In this document: positions 19,268-27,821 of the stretch, in pieces
How positions within the stretch are numbered: position 1 is the stretch's first letter
Layout: the number at the start of each line of letters is the position of its first letter
NCBI RefSeq assembly: GCF_014203395.1
Contig: NZ_JACHIW010000003.1
Coordinates: 62,001-126,000, forward strand
Source of the DNA: Saccharopolyspora phatthalungensis
GTDB lineage: Bacteria; Actinomycetota; Actinomycetes; Mycobacteriales; Pseudonocardiaceae
Direction: 5' to 3'
DNA length: 64,000 nucleotides
The notes under the pieces: generated by a model
Seen by the model: only the letters and a program-made list of their open reading frames with translations
Database searches by the model: none
What the model was told of the DNA's origin: nothing
Position numbers and translations under genes: made by a program

Positions 19268-20827
19268 ATGACTTCACATCGGGTTATGGGCCGCTTAGGT
19301 GCGGCGACGGCCGCTGTCATCCTGCTCCTCGGCGGCGCCGCGTGCGGCGCCCCAAGTAACGGCCCGGGCTCAGCCAAGGCCGATCAGACCCTGAAGTGGG
19401 CGCTGCCAGCTCCTCCTAACAGCCTCGACATCACCAAGGCGATCAACGCCACGTCGTACACCGTGCAAAGCGCCGGCCTGGAAACCCTGGTCCACCCGGA
19501 GGCCGGGCAGATCAAGCCCTGGCTCGCCAAGTCGTGGACCTCGCCCGACCCCCTCACCTACGTCTTCGAGCTGCGCGATGACGTGACATTCTGGAACGGC
19601 GCTCCGATGACCGCGGATGATGTGGCATTCTCGATCGAGCGCAATATCAGTCCGAGCTCGCTCATCAGCTACGACTTCACAGCGGTCAGCTCAGCGACGG
19701 CAACCGGCGCCCACGAGGTCACCGTCAAGCTCAAGCACCCGGACCCTCTGTTCCTGCAGGTGGCCATCGGCACGGATGCCCTTGTCGTGCAGAAGTCCTA
19801 CGTGCAAGCAGCCGGAGACCAGATCGGCACGCCCGACAAGCTCAACATGGGCACGGGGCCGCTCGAGTTCAAGAGTTTCTCGAAGACCTCGGGTGTCACG
19901 CTCGATCGATATGACAAGTACTGGGGCGACAAGCCGACGTTTGCCGGCGTCCAGTTCACGACGATCTCCGATCCCGAGACCATGCGCATCGCGCTCACTC
20001 AGGGCCAAGTGGACGGTTCGTTCGACGGAACCGCTGCCCACTCCGACCAGTACAAGAGCAACAAGACGAATGTATCGCTGGCACCGGGCAAGGGATACCT
20101 CTACATGTCGATGGACGTTCGTCAGGCACCGTTCAACGACGTGCATGTCCGCAAGGCCATCGCCCTCGCCCTTGACAAGCAGGCCATCACGAAGGCAACG
20201 GCCGGCAACGCGGCCCAGCCAGCCGATGCGCTGATGACGAGGCCGCAGTTCGAGACCATGTTCGGCCAGGACGGCGTGGACTTCACGTCACAGGTTCCGA
20301 GCACCACGACCAATCTCGATGCAGCGAAGGCCGAGCTGGCCCAGTCGAAGACACCCAAGGGCATCTCGACCTCGGTCCGGTTCAACGCCGACGGCAGGTT
20401 GGCCTTCCAGGTCATCCAGCAGCAGCTGGCGCCGCTTGGCATCGTGCTGAATGGTCAGCAGGTGGACGACAACCAGTTCTACTCCGAGATCGGAAAGATC
20501 AGCGACCCCCAGGGGCTGCGGATCATCCTCTCCGGCGCGGCATCGACCGATCCCTGGGAGTCTCTGCGTTCGCTGCTCGGCGACGCCGACACCGCCGGCT
20601 ACAGCAGCGACGTGACGAAGACCAACCTCGACATCCTTGCCAGCACGGCCGACCCGGCACAGCGGAAATCTGCTGTTGTGGCAATCAGCAAGGACATCGC
20701 AGACCAGGCTCCGTTCATCCCGCTGTACACGACCAAGCAGATGCTGGTTCTGGGCAAGGAATGGGCCTACGACAATTTCACGCCGCGAGGATCTGGCTGG
20801 ATCCTGAAGCTGCACCCGGCGAGCTGA
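19268..20827 (+). CDS. ABC transporter substrate-binding lipoprotein (peptide/nickel type, SBP family 5)
   Basis: Extracellular binding protein of 519 aa. The N-terminal signal has a charged start, a hydrophobic stretch and a lipobox ending L-L-G-G-A-A-C26, so it is predicted to be a lipoprotein. Family 5 features include LKWALPAPPNSLDITKA, YVFELRDDVTFWNGAPMTAD, and a late VRKAIALALDKQAI. It heads an operon with two permeases, a fused double ATPase and aconitase X. Likely ligand: small peptides, perhaps Pro/Hyp-rich. Confidence 0.9.
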   Translation: MTSHRVMGRLGAATAAVILLLGGAACGAPSNGPGSAKADQTLKWALPAPPNSLDITKAINATSYTVQSAGLETLVHPEAGQIKPWLAKSWTSPDPLTYVFELRDDVTFWNGAPMTADDVAFSIERNISPSSLISYDFTAVSSATATGAHEVTVKLKHPDPLFLQVAIGTDALVVQKSYVQAAGDQIGTPDKLNMGTGPLEFKSFSKTSGVTLDRYDKYWGDKPTFAGVQFTTISDPETMRIALTQGQVDGSFDGTAAHSDQYKSNKTNVSLAPGKGYLYMSMDVRQAPFNDVHVRKAIALALDKQAITKATAGNAAQPADALMTRPQFETMFGQDGVDFTSQVPSTTTNLDAAKAELAQSKTPKGISTSVRFNADGRLAFQVIQQQLAPLGIVLNGQQVDDNQFYSEIGKISDPQGLRIILSGAASTDPWESLRSLLGDADTAGYSSDVTKTNLDILASTADPAQRKSAVVAISKDIADQAPFIPLYTTKQMLVLGKEWAYDNFTPRGSGWILKLHPAS

Positions 20828-20857
20828 TGGCTCATGATCCAGAGGAGGAGCAGCCCA

Positions 20858-21805
20858 GTGCTGGCCTACCTAACCCGTAAGCTCTGTGAGGCGGTGCTGC
20901 TGCTGACAGTGGTATCCGTACTCGTCTTTGGGCTGCTCCGCCTCGCGCCGGGGTCGATCGAGAGCACACTTCTCGCAGGTAAGCCCGCAACGCCCGAGAC
21001 TATCGCGGCGATCCACGCCCAGTACCATCTGGATGATCCCATCTGGGCGCAGTACTGGCAGTGGGTGACCCACGCAGTTCGCCTCGACTTCGGCAATTCC
21101 CTGGTGGACGGCACGCCGATCTCGACGATTGTTACGGATCGCATCCCGGTCTCTGCGGGTCTGGCGATCCTTGCCCTTTCGATCACGCTCGTAGTCGGCG
21201 TGCCGCTGGGACTGCTTGCCGGCCGACGCCAGGGCACCGCCGCCGACTCCTCGTTGAGTGCGGGCGCGATAGTCCTGCTCTCGGCCCCCGTGTACGCCCT
21301 GGCGACCCTGCTGCTGTACGTCTTTGGCATCCAGCTCGGATGGTTTCCGGTCTTTGGGGCGGGCGATGGCTTCGTTGACCAGCTATGGCATCTCGTCCTG
21401 CCCGCAATGACCTTGTCGGCGGTGCAGATCGCGGTCGTCTTCCGCCAGGCGCGCGCGGCCGCGATCGATGTCGAACGGGCGGACTATCTGACCTTCGCGC
21501 GTGCCCGCGGCCTCGGCAGGATGCGGATCGAGCTCGGCTACCGGCTTCGCAACGCCTTGCTGCCGGTCATCACCGTCAGTGCGCTCCTGCTCGCCTCCAG
21601 TCTTGCCGGGGTCGTCTTCGTCGAGCAGATCTTCTCCCTGCCCGGCTTGGGTTCCCTTCTTGTGACGTCTATCGAGACGAAGGATCTGACTGTGGTTCAA
21701 GCTCTCGCGCTGTTCAGCGCGTTGCTGGTCTTCGGATTCAACCTGATCGTCGACGTCCTCTACGCGGTCATCGACCCGCGCATCGTTGTGGGGGAGCGGT
21801 CATGA
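20858..21805 (+). CDS. Peptide-type ABC transporter permease (DppB-like)
   Basis: Inner-membrane permease of 315 aa with about six transmembrane helices and the EAA-loop region (YLTFARARGLGRMRIELGYR). The ATG at 20834 is in frame, but the GTG at 20858 has GAGGAGGAG about 9 bp upstream and gives the family start MLAYLTRKLCEAVLLL, so I use it. It overlaps the next permease by ATGA. DppB-type proteins begin with a helix followed by a long periplasmic loop (here LAPGSIESTLLAGKPATPET), as seen. Confidence 0.9.
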   Translation: MLAYLTRKLCEAVLLLTVVSVLVFGLLRLAPGSIESTLLAGKPATPETIAAIHAQYHLDDPIWAQYWQWVTHAVRLDFGNSLVDGTPISTIVTDRIPVSAGLAILALSITLVVGVPLGLLAGRRQGTAADSSLSAGAIVLLSAPVYALATLLLYVFGIQLGWFPVFGAGDGFVDQLWHLVLPAMTLSAVQIAVVFRQARAAAIDVERADYLTFARARGLGRMRIELGYRLRNALLPVITVSALLLASSLAGVVFVEQIFSLPGLGSLLVTSIETKDLTVVQALALFSALLVFGFNLIVDVLYAVIDPRIVVGERS

Positions 21806-22635
21806 GAACCCTGATCATTAGCGCGGTCCGGAGCCCGGTGTTCACCGCCTGCCTCCTCGTCCTTTTCTTCGCGGTGCTGATTACGGCGTTCGGGGCGCTG
21901 CTCGCCCCGCAGGACCCCATGTACCAGGACATCGGACTCGGTGTGTCGGGGCCGTCAGTGGCCCATTGGCTCGGGACCGATGAGCTCGGACGCGATGTCT
22001 TCGCGCGCCTCATCGCCGGAGCCCGCACGGGGATTCTCGGAGCCGTCGTCACCGCCACGGGGGCAACCCTGATCGGCACGACGATCGGACTGGCGAGCGG
22101 CTACACCAACAGGCGGCTCGATACGTTCCTCATGCGCGCAGCGGATATCGTCTGGGCATTCCCGGCGCTCCTGACGATCCTGGTTGTGGTCGGCGTCTTC
22201 GGCGGCGGATACTGGCTCGCAGTCGCCATGCTCATCCTTTTCGCATGGCCTATGGAAGCTAGGCTCGTCCGAGGCGCGACCATGGTGCGGAAAAGCCTGC
22301 CCTACGTAGAAGCCGCGCATACTCTCGACCTGAGTCACAGCAGGATCGTCGTGCGGCACATCCTCCCGAACCTGTGGCCCTTGGTGCTGACCAATTTCCT
22401 TCTGGGCTTCGTTTCGTCGATCGCGGTTCTCTCCGGCCTGTCGTTCCTTGGCCTAGGTGTGGCCCCGGGCACCCCGGACTGGGGCCTCATGATCAACGAG
22501 AACCGCCAGGTTCTGGACTCCAACGTCTGGGGCGTGCTGGCACCTGCTCTCTGCCTGATTGCGGTTTCCCTCGCGGCGACGATCGCCGCAGACCGCCTCT
22601 ACACTACGATCTCGATCAAGTCTGGAGCCCGATGA
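21802..22635 (+). CDS. Peptide-type ABC transporter permease (DppC-like)
   Basis: Second permease of the pair, 277 aa. It has a first helix, then the DppC-type motif HWLGTDELGRDVFARLIAGA and the EAA loop near LPYVEAAHTLDLSHSRIV, ending with LSGLSFLGLGVAPGTPDWG, which is strongly conserved in the family. The start ATG overlaps the preceding stop. A longer open frame upstream (from 21385) is out-of-frame translation of the first permease. Confidence 0.9.
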   Translation: MRTLIISAVRSPVFTACLLVLFFAVLITAFGALLAPQDPMYQDIGLGVSGPSVAHWLGTDELGRDVFARLIAGARTGILGAVVTATGATLIGTTIGLASGYTNRRLDTFLMRAADIVWAFPALLTILVVVGVFGGGYWLAVAMLILFAWPMEARLVRGATMVRKSLPYVEAAHTLDLSHSRIVVRHILPNLWPLVLTNFLLGFVSSIAVLSGLSFLGLGVAPGTPDWGLMINENRQVLDSNVWGVLAPALCLIAVSLAATIAADRLYTTISIKSGAR

Positions 22636-24455
22636 GCGTCCCAGAAACAACTCGCTCCGTCACCGCCCCCGCGGTGCGCCTCACGGGCCTGAGCGTGAGT
22701 GCCCGGCGCGGGAATGACCTCAAACCCCTCACCTTCGACACCAGCTTCGAGGTGGCCCGTGGCGAGACGCTCTGCGTGGTTGGAGAGTCCGGGAGCGGGA
22801 AGTCGATCACGGTTCGCGCCCTTGCGGGGCTGCTCCCTCCCGGCCTCGAAGCCGCTGGTTCCGCTTTGGTCGACGGTCACGAGATGGTCAATGTCCCGGA
22901 GCGCAGCCTCCGGCATTTGCGGGGCACTACGGTCTCTCTACTCATGCAGGACCCATTCACGATCCTGAATCCCCTCCAAACCGTTCGCGCGCACATCCGG
23001 GAGTCCCTGCCCGCGGGCGCCCATGAAGACGAACTTGTCGCCCGGCTGGCCGAGGTGCAGATCAAGAATCCCAAGGTACTTGATCGATACCCGTTCCAGC
23101 TCTCCGGCGGCATGCGTCAAAGGGTCGCTCTGGCGACTGCCCTTGCGAAGGACCCGTTGCTCCTGATCGCCGACGAACCCACCACCGCACTAGACGCCAC
23201 TACGCAGAAGGAGATCCTAGACCTCATCGGCCGTCTCCAGGCCGATCGAGGCATGTCGGTCATTCTCGTGACCCACGACCTTCGGTTGGGCTTCGCCTAC
23301 AGCGACAACGTGGTCGTGATGTATGCCGGGAACATCGTCGAATGCGGATCCGCCAAGGGCATCGACGCCCGGTCTGCCCACCCGTACACGGAAGGACTGC
23401 TCCGTTCCATTCCGCGGGTTGACCTCCGCGCCCAGCTGGTAGGCATCCCTGGGACGATCATCCCAGCTGAAGAGACCATAGGTCGATGCGCCTTCAGCAA
23501 CCGATGCCAGTGGAACAGTCATGTATGCGTCGAGGCTCAGCCGCCGCTGACCCAAGTGGGTCCCGAGCACTACTCGGCATGTGTCCGGATTGGCGAAATC
23601 GACAGCGAGGTGCACGCACGCCAGGTCGCGGTCACTTCTTCGAGCCTGCAGGCTCAGGGCCGACGAGCGGAGGTCCTTCGCGTCACGGACCTGACAAAGG
23701 TCTTCCGCGATCGTCGCACCCACCAGGACCACCACGCGCTTAAGGGCGTCAGCCTCTCAATCCGTAAGGGCCAAAGCTTGGGCGTCATCGGTGAGTCCGG
23801 TTCCGGCAAGACAACACTCGCGCGCTGTGTCCTCGGCCTCGAGAATGCGACCACAGGCTCGATCCACATCAACAACACTGACGCCTCGGCGTACTCGCGA
23901 CTCACGGCGGCGGACCGCCGAGCGGTTCGCCGTTCGGTCCAATGCGTGTTCCAGGATCCCTACACCTCCCTCAACCCGGCTCGGACTGTCGGATCGACGC
24001 TTCAGGAAGCGCTGGACCTGCTGCCTGCTCAGCGCCGTGGCCATTCCCCGGCGGACCTCCTCGAGCTGGTCCGGCTTCCCCGAACGTATGCCGTTCGAAA
24101 GCCTTCCACCCTTTCCGGCGGGGAACGGCAGCGAGCCGCAATCGCCCGCGGACTCGCACTGAACCCCGAACTCCTCATCTGCGACGAGCCCGTTTCGGCC
24201 CTCGACGTCTCGGTTCAGGCGCAGATCCTCGGGGTTCTGAACCGAGCGCACGCCGAGCTGGGCACGGCGATGCTCTTCATCACCCACGACCTCGGCGTTG
24301 TCCGTCAGGCGACCGATGACGTCGTCGTCATGTACCAAGGCGAGATCGTCGAGGAAGGACCCACCGAGGCCGTCCTCGATGACCCGCGGCACGAGTACAC
24401 AAGGCGTCTGCTGCGCGCTCTCGAATTCGAGGCGCGCACACGGGTGGTGAGGTGA
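22632..24455 (+). CDS. Fused double ATP-binding protein of peptide ABC transporter (DppD-DppF-like)
   Basis: A 607-aa protein with two complete ABC ATPase domains. Domain 1 has Walker A GESGSGKS at residues 51-58, signature LSGGMRQRVALATALA and Walker B LLLIADEPTTALD. Domain 2 has Walker A GESGSGKT at about 387-394, signature LSGGERQRAAIARGLA and Walker B LLICDEPVSALDVSVQ. Each is followed by the oligopeptide C-terminal extension; the first contains a cluster of Cys (GRCAFSNRCQW...VC) seen in OppD-type proteins. The start overlaps the permease stop. The fusion replaces the usual separate D and F subunits. Confidence 0.92.
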   Translation: MSVPETTRSVTAPAVRLTGLSVSARRGNDLKPLTFDTSFEVARGETLCVVGESGSGKSITVRALAGLLPPGLEAAGSALVDGHEMVNVPERSLRHLRGTTVSLLMQDPFTILNPLQTVRAHIRESLPAGAHEDELVARLAEVQIKNPKVLDRYPFQLSGGMRQRVALATALAKDPLLLIADEPTTALDATTQKEILDLIGRLQADRGMSVILVTHDLRLGFAYSDNVVVMYAGNIVECGSAKGIDARSAHPYTEGLLRSIPRVDLRAQLVGIPGTIIPAEETIGRCAFSNRCQWNSHVCVEAQPPLTQVGPEHYSACVRIGEIDSEVHARQVAVTSSSLQAQGRRAEVLRVTDLTKVFRDRRTHQDHHALKGVSLSIRKGQSLGVIGESGSGKTTLARCVLGLENATTGSIHINNTDASAYSRLTAADRRAVRRSVQCVFQDPYTSLNPARTVGSTLQEALDLLPAQRRGHSPADLLELVRLPRTYAVRKPSTLSGGERQRAAIARGLALNPELLICDEPVSALDVSVQAQILGVLNRAHAELGTAMLFITHDLGVVRQATDDVVVMYQGEIVEEGPTEAVLDDPRHEYTRRLLRALEFEARTRVVR

Positions 24456-25771
24456 TGCCGCCTTCGATGCCGGCAGACGGGTTCCGAGGGATTGACCTCA
24501 CTCCAGATCAGACAGCGATGCTAGGCGGCCGAGACGGGGATGGGGTCGCCATGGCTATGCGCGTGATCGTGGCCACCGGCCGGTCCCTCGGCGGCAGCCG
24601 CCTTATCTCCATCAACTCATGCCACGTCGACTCATGCCTCTACCACGGGCAGGTGAGTCTCGATTTTGCACGCGGGCTCGAAGCGCGAGGCGCTCGGGTC
24701 CGCGTCCCCACCACCTTGAACGTCGGATCTGTCGACCTCCTGCACCCTGCGATGGTGCTGAGGCGAAACCCGGAAGAAGTCAAAGTCTACGAAGACGGCC
24801 GAGCGTTGATGGCTGCGTACACCGCTCTGGGCTGCACTCCTTCCTGGACCTGTGCGCCGTACCAGCTTCCGGGCCGCCCTTCGTTCGGCGAGCACATCGC
24901 GTGGGCCGAATCCAATGCAGTCGTCTTCGCCAACTCCGTGCTGGGGGCCCGGACAGAGCGATACGGCGATTTCATCGACATCTGCTCAGCGGTCACTGGG
25001 TTCGCGCCCTACGCCGGGCTTCACACCGACGAGGGCCGTCTGGCCACCGTCCTCTTCGACTGCACCGGCCTCACCGGCGCAACCCTCGATCACGAACTCA
25101 CCTACCCCCTGATCGGATACCTCGTCGGGAGCTGGACGGATCAAGGCAACAATCCCGTGATCACGGGCCTTCCTCCTGACACGCCGGAAGACCGCCTCAA
25201 GGCACTGGGAGCAGCCGCCGCCTCAGCCGGCGGCGTGGCTCTCTTCCATGCCGTCGGCGTCACGCCCGAAGCGCCGACACTCGAAGCGGTCCTCCACCCA
25301 TCCGGGCCGATCGCGGTGCACAGGCTTGAGCTCCGCGACCTTGAAGCCGCTCGCGCTGAACTGACCACCCGCTCGACAGGCAAGTTGGACGCGGTGAGCG
25401 TGGGCACACCACACGCGTCGATAGCCGAGATCCGCGCCCTCGCTCAGCTGCTCAAGCCCGCGCCCCGCTTCCATGACGAGGTCGAAGTATTCCTCTCCAC
25501 CGGCCGGAGAACACTGACCGACGCCAAAGCAGAAGGTCTAGTCGAGATCCTCGAACGGTCGGGCGTCCGCATCCTTGTCGACACCTGTACCTACGTCACG
25601 TCAGTCCTTTCGGCCAAAGTCCACACGGTGATGACGAATTCGGCGAAGTGGGCCCACTACGCCCCTGCGAACCTTGGCGTCGACGTAGCCGTCGGAACGC
25701 TCGAGGAGTGCGTCGAGTCGGCTGTCCGGGGTCAGGTGACGCTCCATCCGATGAGTGAGGTGTCGGATTGA
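24452..25771 (+). CDS. Aconitase X catalytic large subunit (candidate cis-3-hydroxy-L-proline dehydratase)
   Basis: A 439-aa protein of the DUF521/AcnX family. It has INSCHVDSCLYHG with candidate cluster Cys, GCTPSWTCAPYQLPGRP, WAESNAVVFANSVLGARTER and a late LVDTCTYVTSV. AcnX proteins of bacteria and archaea have been shown to dehydrate cis-3-hydroxy-L-proline, or to be mevalonate-5-phosphate dehydratase in archaea. The former fits here because an OCD-family reductase and peptide genes share the regulon. The GTG start overlaps the ABC ATPase stop (GTGA), so uptake and catabolism are translationally coupled. Confidence 0.88.
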   Translation: MMPPSMPADGFRGIDLTPDQTAMLGGRDGDGVAMAMRVIVATGRSLGGSRLISINSCHVDSCLYHGQVSLDFARGLEARGARVRVPTTLNVGSVDLLHPAMVLRRNPEEVKVYEDGRALMAAYTALGCTPSWTCAPYQLPGRPSFGEHIAWAESNAVVFANSVLGARTERYGDFIDICSAVTGFAPYAGLHTDEGRLATVLFDCTGLTGATLDHELTYPLIGYLVGSWTDQGNNPVITGLPPDTPEDRLKALGAAAASAGGVALFHAVGVTPEAPTLEAVLHPSGPIAVHRLELRDLEAARAELTTRSTGKLDAVSVGTPHASIAEIRALAQLLKPAPRFHDEVEVFLSTGRRTLTDAKAEGLVEILERSGVRILVDTCTYVTSVLSAKVHTVMTNSAKWAHYAPANLGVDVAVGTLEECVESAVRGQVTLHPMSEVSD

Positions 25772-26190
25772 TCTGGCAGGCAACCGGAGTGCCCCTCAAC
25801 CAGGGCCGCGCATCTGGCACCGCACTTGTATTGTCCGAACCACTGTCATTCTGGGGAGGCGTAAACGACCGAGGCACGATCGTCGATGTCCACCACGCCC
25901 AGCTCGGGGCCAGCGTCACGCGCAGGGTGCTGTTCCTCCCAAGCGGCCGAGGCTCGAGTTCGAGCTCCAGCTGCCTGGCAGAACTCATTCGCACCGGCCA
26001 AGGACCAGCTGGGATTGTGCTGGGACGCCGGGATTCGATTATCGCCCTGGGCGCCATCGTGGCCGCAGAGCTTTACAGCCTCGAAGTGCCCGTGGTCGTC
26101 ATTCCGTGGTCAGCCGTGAACGACTTGGCAGCCGGGAGTGACGTTGAGGTCTGTGCCTCATCCCAGGAAGCCATAATCCGCTCCCGGTGA
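25768..26190 (+). CDS. Aconitase X small (swivel) subunit
   Basis: A 140-aa protein of the DUF126 swivel-domain family, the separate small half of AcnX. It has GRASGTALVLSEPLSFWGGV at the N-terminus and FLPSGRGSSSSS followed by LAELIRTGQGPAGIVL. The Ser-rich GRGS segment corresponds to the conserved active-site loop of the swivel domain. TTG start at 25768 overlapping the large-subunit stop (TTGA). Both subunits are needed for activity in the two-gene type. Confidence 0.87.
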   Translation: MIWQATGVPLNQGRASGTALVLSEPLSFWGGVNDRGTIVDVHHAQLGASVTRRVLFLPSGRGSSSSSSCLAELIRTGQGPAGIVLGRRDSIIALGAIVAAELYSLEVPVVVIPWSAVNDLAAGSDVEVCASSQEAIIRSR

Positions 26191-26416
26191 TAGCGCATCT
26201 GCCGAACGGGTCCGGGACACGGACGGGGTGTCAATGTCGACAAACACGACGTCCACGGCATTTGCGGCCTCATCAGGACGCGCTCCTGGCGCGCAACACG
26301 ACGTGTGGTCCACCACTTCCCGCTCCCACCGTCTCGTGGACGGCCCACGTGCGTTACCTGTGTCGGCGGTCGCTGGGTAGGTGGTCGGTTGCTAATATTG
26401 CTTACTTCAGGGAGAT

Positions 26417-26449
26417 CTAACCAGGTTTGGTCTTGATGCTGCGGCACAT
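26417..26449 (-). pseudogene. Truncated DUF2277 start (10 codons)
   Basis: The leftward frame from the ATG at 26449 reads MCRSIKTKPG then TAG. The first seven residues equal the N-terminus of the intact DUF2277 protein at 6741. Upstream DNA is also similar to that of the intact gene. The remaining 60 codons are absent, so this is a deletion remnant. Confidence 0.75.
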
Positions 26450-26580
26450 GCGTGTTCGCCGGGTGGGTTTCTCCAGCGTTTTGCCGGAGTCGATGCCCTG
26501 CGAACCGAGACGGCACAGGTGCTGTCCCGGTCATGCTAGCGGCCGTGCGCCTTCGGGGCAGCCAAGCGGCATCGGTGGGG
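26433..26580. repeat. DUF2277 start and upstream region, copy B
   Basis: Diverged duplicate of 6725-6880. It shares the coding start, TCCAGCGTT, GTCGATG and CGGTCATGCTAGCGG in the same order and similar spacing. Marks a recombination or deletion scar between the AcnX operon and the kynurenine cassette. Confidence 0.7.
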
Positions 26581-27014
26581 GAGGTTGTCCGAAGCGGACG
26601 GAAGCCGCCCTGCCCGGTCGCCAACCCACCCTCCGTCTACTTGGGACATCACGTCGTCGAGAAGACCGGCTCCCCTATAAGGGCTTTTGACGCTGGGCTT
26701 CGGCCCGACCCGTTTCCAGACCAAGCCGCCGGCCTGCTACCGAGCCTCGGGACAGCTACCCGGACCGGACTTAAACCGGCAAGCGACGCCGAGCTCACGG
26801 CCAAAGGCCCTATACACCAGGCCACCTCCAGTCTGCTAGTCGCGCGAAAACTCTGGGCTAATTCTTGCCCTTCTATGCCCGAACCCTGCCCTTTCGTGCA
26901 CATCGGGTCGGCCCTCGCGATCGCTGCGCATAGCTTGGTAATCGACGTGGTGCTCGGTGCACCGTCCGTAGGCAGGCAACCACAAGTAGGTCGAGAGTTC
27001 TCGAGGGCCCCCGG

Positions 27015-27821
27015 ATGAGCAACAATCCCCTGACGTACCGCGACTATCTCCAATTGCCGGTTGTGCTGAGCTGTCAGCAGCCGCTCGCTGCGCCGCAGGT
27101 CGACGACGAGATGCTGTTCATCATCGTCCACCAGGCCTACGAATTGTGGTTCAAGCAGCTGATCGGTGATCTGGAGCGGATCCGCAACGCCATGCTGACC
27201 GGTCACTTCTGGTTGGCGCATCACCTGTTCGGCCGGGTGTACCGGATACAGGAACTGCTGCTGGGACAGATCGACGTGCTGGAGACCATGCCGCGCCAAC
27301 AGTTCCTGGAGCTTCGTGACACCCTCGGCTCCGCCAGCGGGCGGCAGTCGGTCCAGTACTGGGAACTTGAGTTGCTGTCCACCCACCAGGATGTCCCCGC
27401 CGTCGAGCGGCTGCCTGGCCTCTCGTCCGAGGAGCACGAGCGACTGACCCGGCGGATGCACGAGCCGTCCCTGTGGGACGCTTTCATTGACGTGGTGGAA
27501 CGCATGGGTTTGCGGACACAGCAGTCTTTGCCGGACTCGCTCCGAGAGATATCACAGAGCCCGGACCGCTACCCCGACGTATCGGCGCTCGCTGGTGACT
27601 TGCAGGAGTACGACGAACGGGCGGCCACCTGGCGGTTTCGCCATCTACAGATGACCGAGCGCTTCATCGCGACGCGGTCCGGCACGGGAGGCACGGATGG
27701 CAGCGCGTACCTGAGCCGTTGCGCGGCCAGACGCTACTACCCGCTGCTGTGGGATTCTCCCGAGCGGGCAACGTCATCCACAGTGGACCTTTGCGGTGCG
27801 GGGTCGTCCGGTGAGCGCTGA
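27015..27821 (+). CDS. Tryptophan 2,3-dioxygenase
   Basis: Heme enzyme opening the indole ring of L-tryptophan to N-formylkynurenine, 268 aa. Family signatures are LTYRDYLQLP, FIIVHQAYELWFKQ (with the active-site His), and WRFRHLQMTERFIA with H210 as likely heme ligand, followed by GTGGTDGSAYL. First of five tightly packed genes. The presence of a methyltransferase, aldolase and ABM protein and the absence of kynureninase point to natural-product use rather than plain catabolism, as with TDOs in actinomycin- or sibiromycin-type pathways. Confidence 0.93.
   Translation: MSNNPLTYRDYLQLPVVLSCQQPLAAPQVDDEMLFIIVHQAYELWFKQLIGDLERIRNAMLTGHFWLAHHLFGRVYRIQELLLGQIDVLETMPRQQFLELRDTLGSASGRQSVQYWELELLSTHQDVPAVERLPGLSSEEHERLTRRMHEPSLWDAFIDVVERMGLRTQQSLPDSLREISQSPDRYPDVSALAGDLQEYDERAATWRFRHLQMTERFIATRSGTGGTDGSAYLSRCAARRYYPLLWDSPERATSSTVDLCGAGSSGER

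Larger units (their letters stand above)
26191..27014. other. Intergenic scar region
   Basis: An 824-bp stretch between the AcnX operon and the tryptophan dioxygenase. It holds a truncated second DUF2277 start with its upstream DNA (26417-26580). The rest shows no family resemblance that I can support in any frame. The composition is ordinary high-GC, with a slightly A/T-rich patch near 26400. Confidence 0.55.

Noticed and set aside
22374..22631. In-frame N-terminal extension of the double ATPase
   Set aside because: It is an out-of-frame reading of the DppC-like permease; the ATG at 22632 with stop overlap is the family start.
26590..26850. Possible transposase N-terminus in the intergenic region
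   Set aside because: One frame looks protein-like (PFPDQAAGLLPSLGTATRTG), but I cannot tie it to a family.
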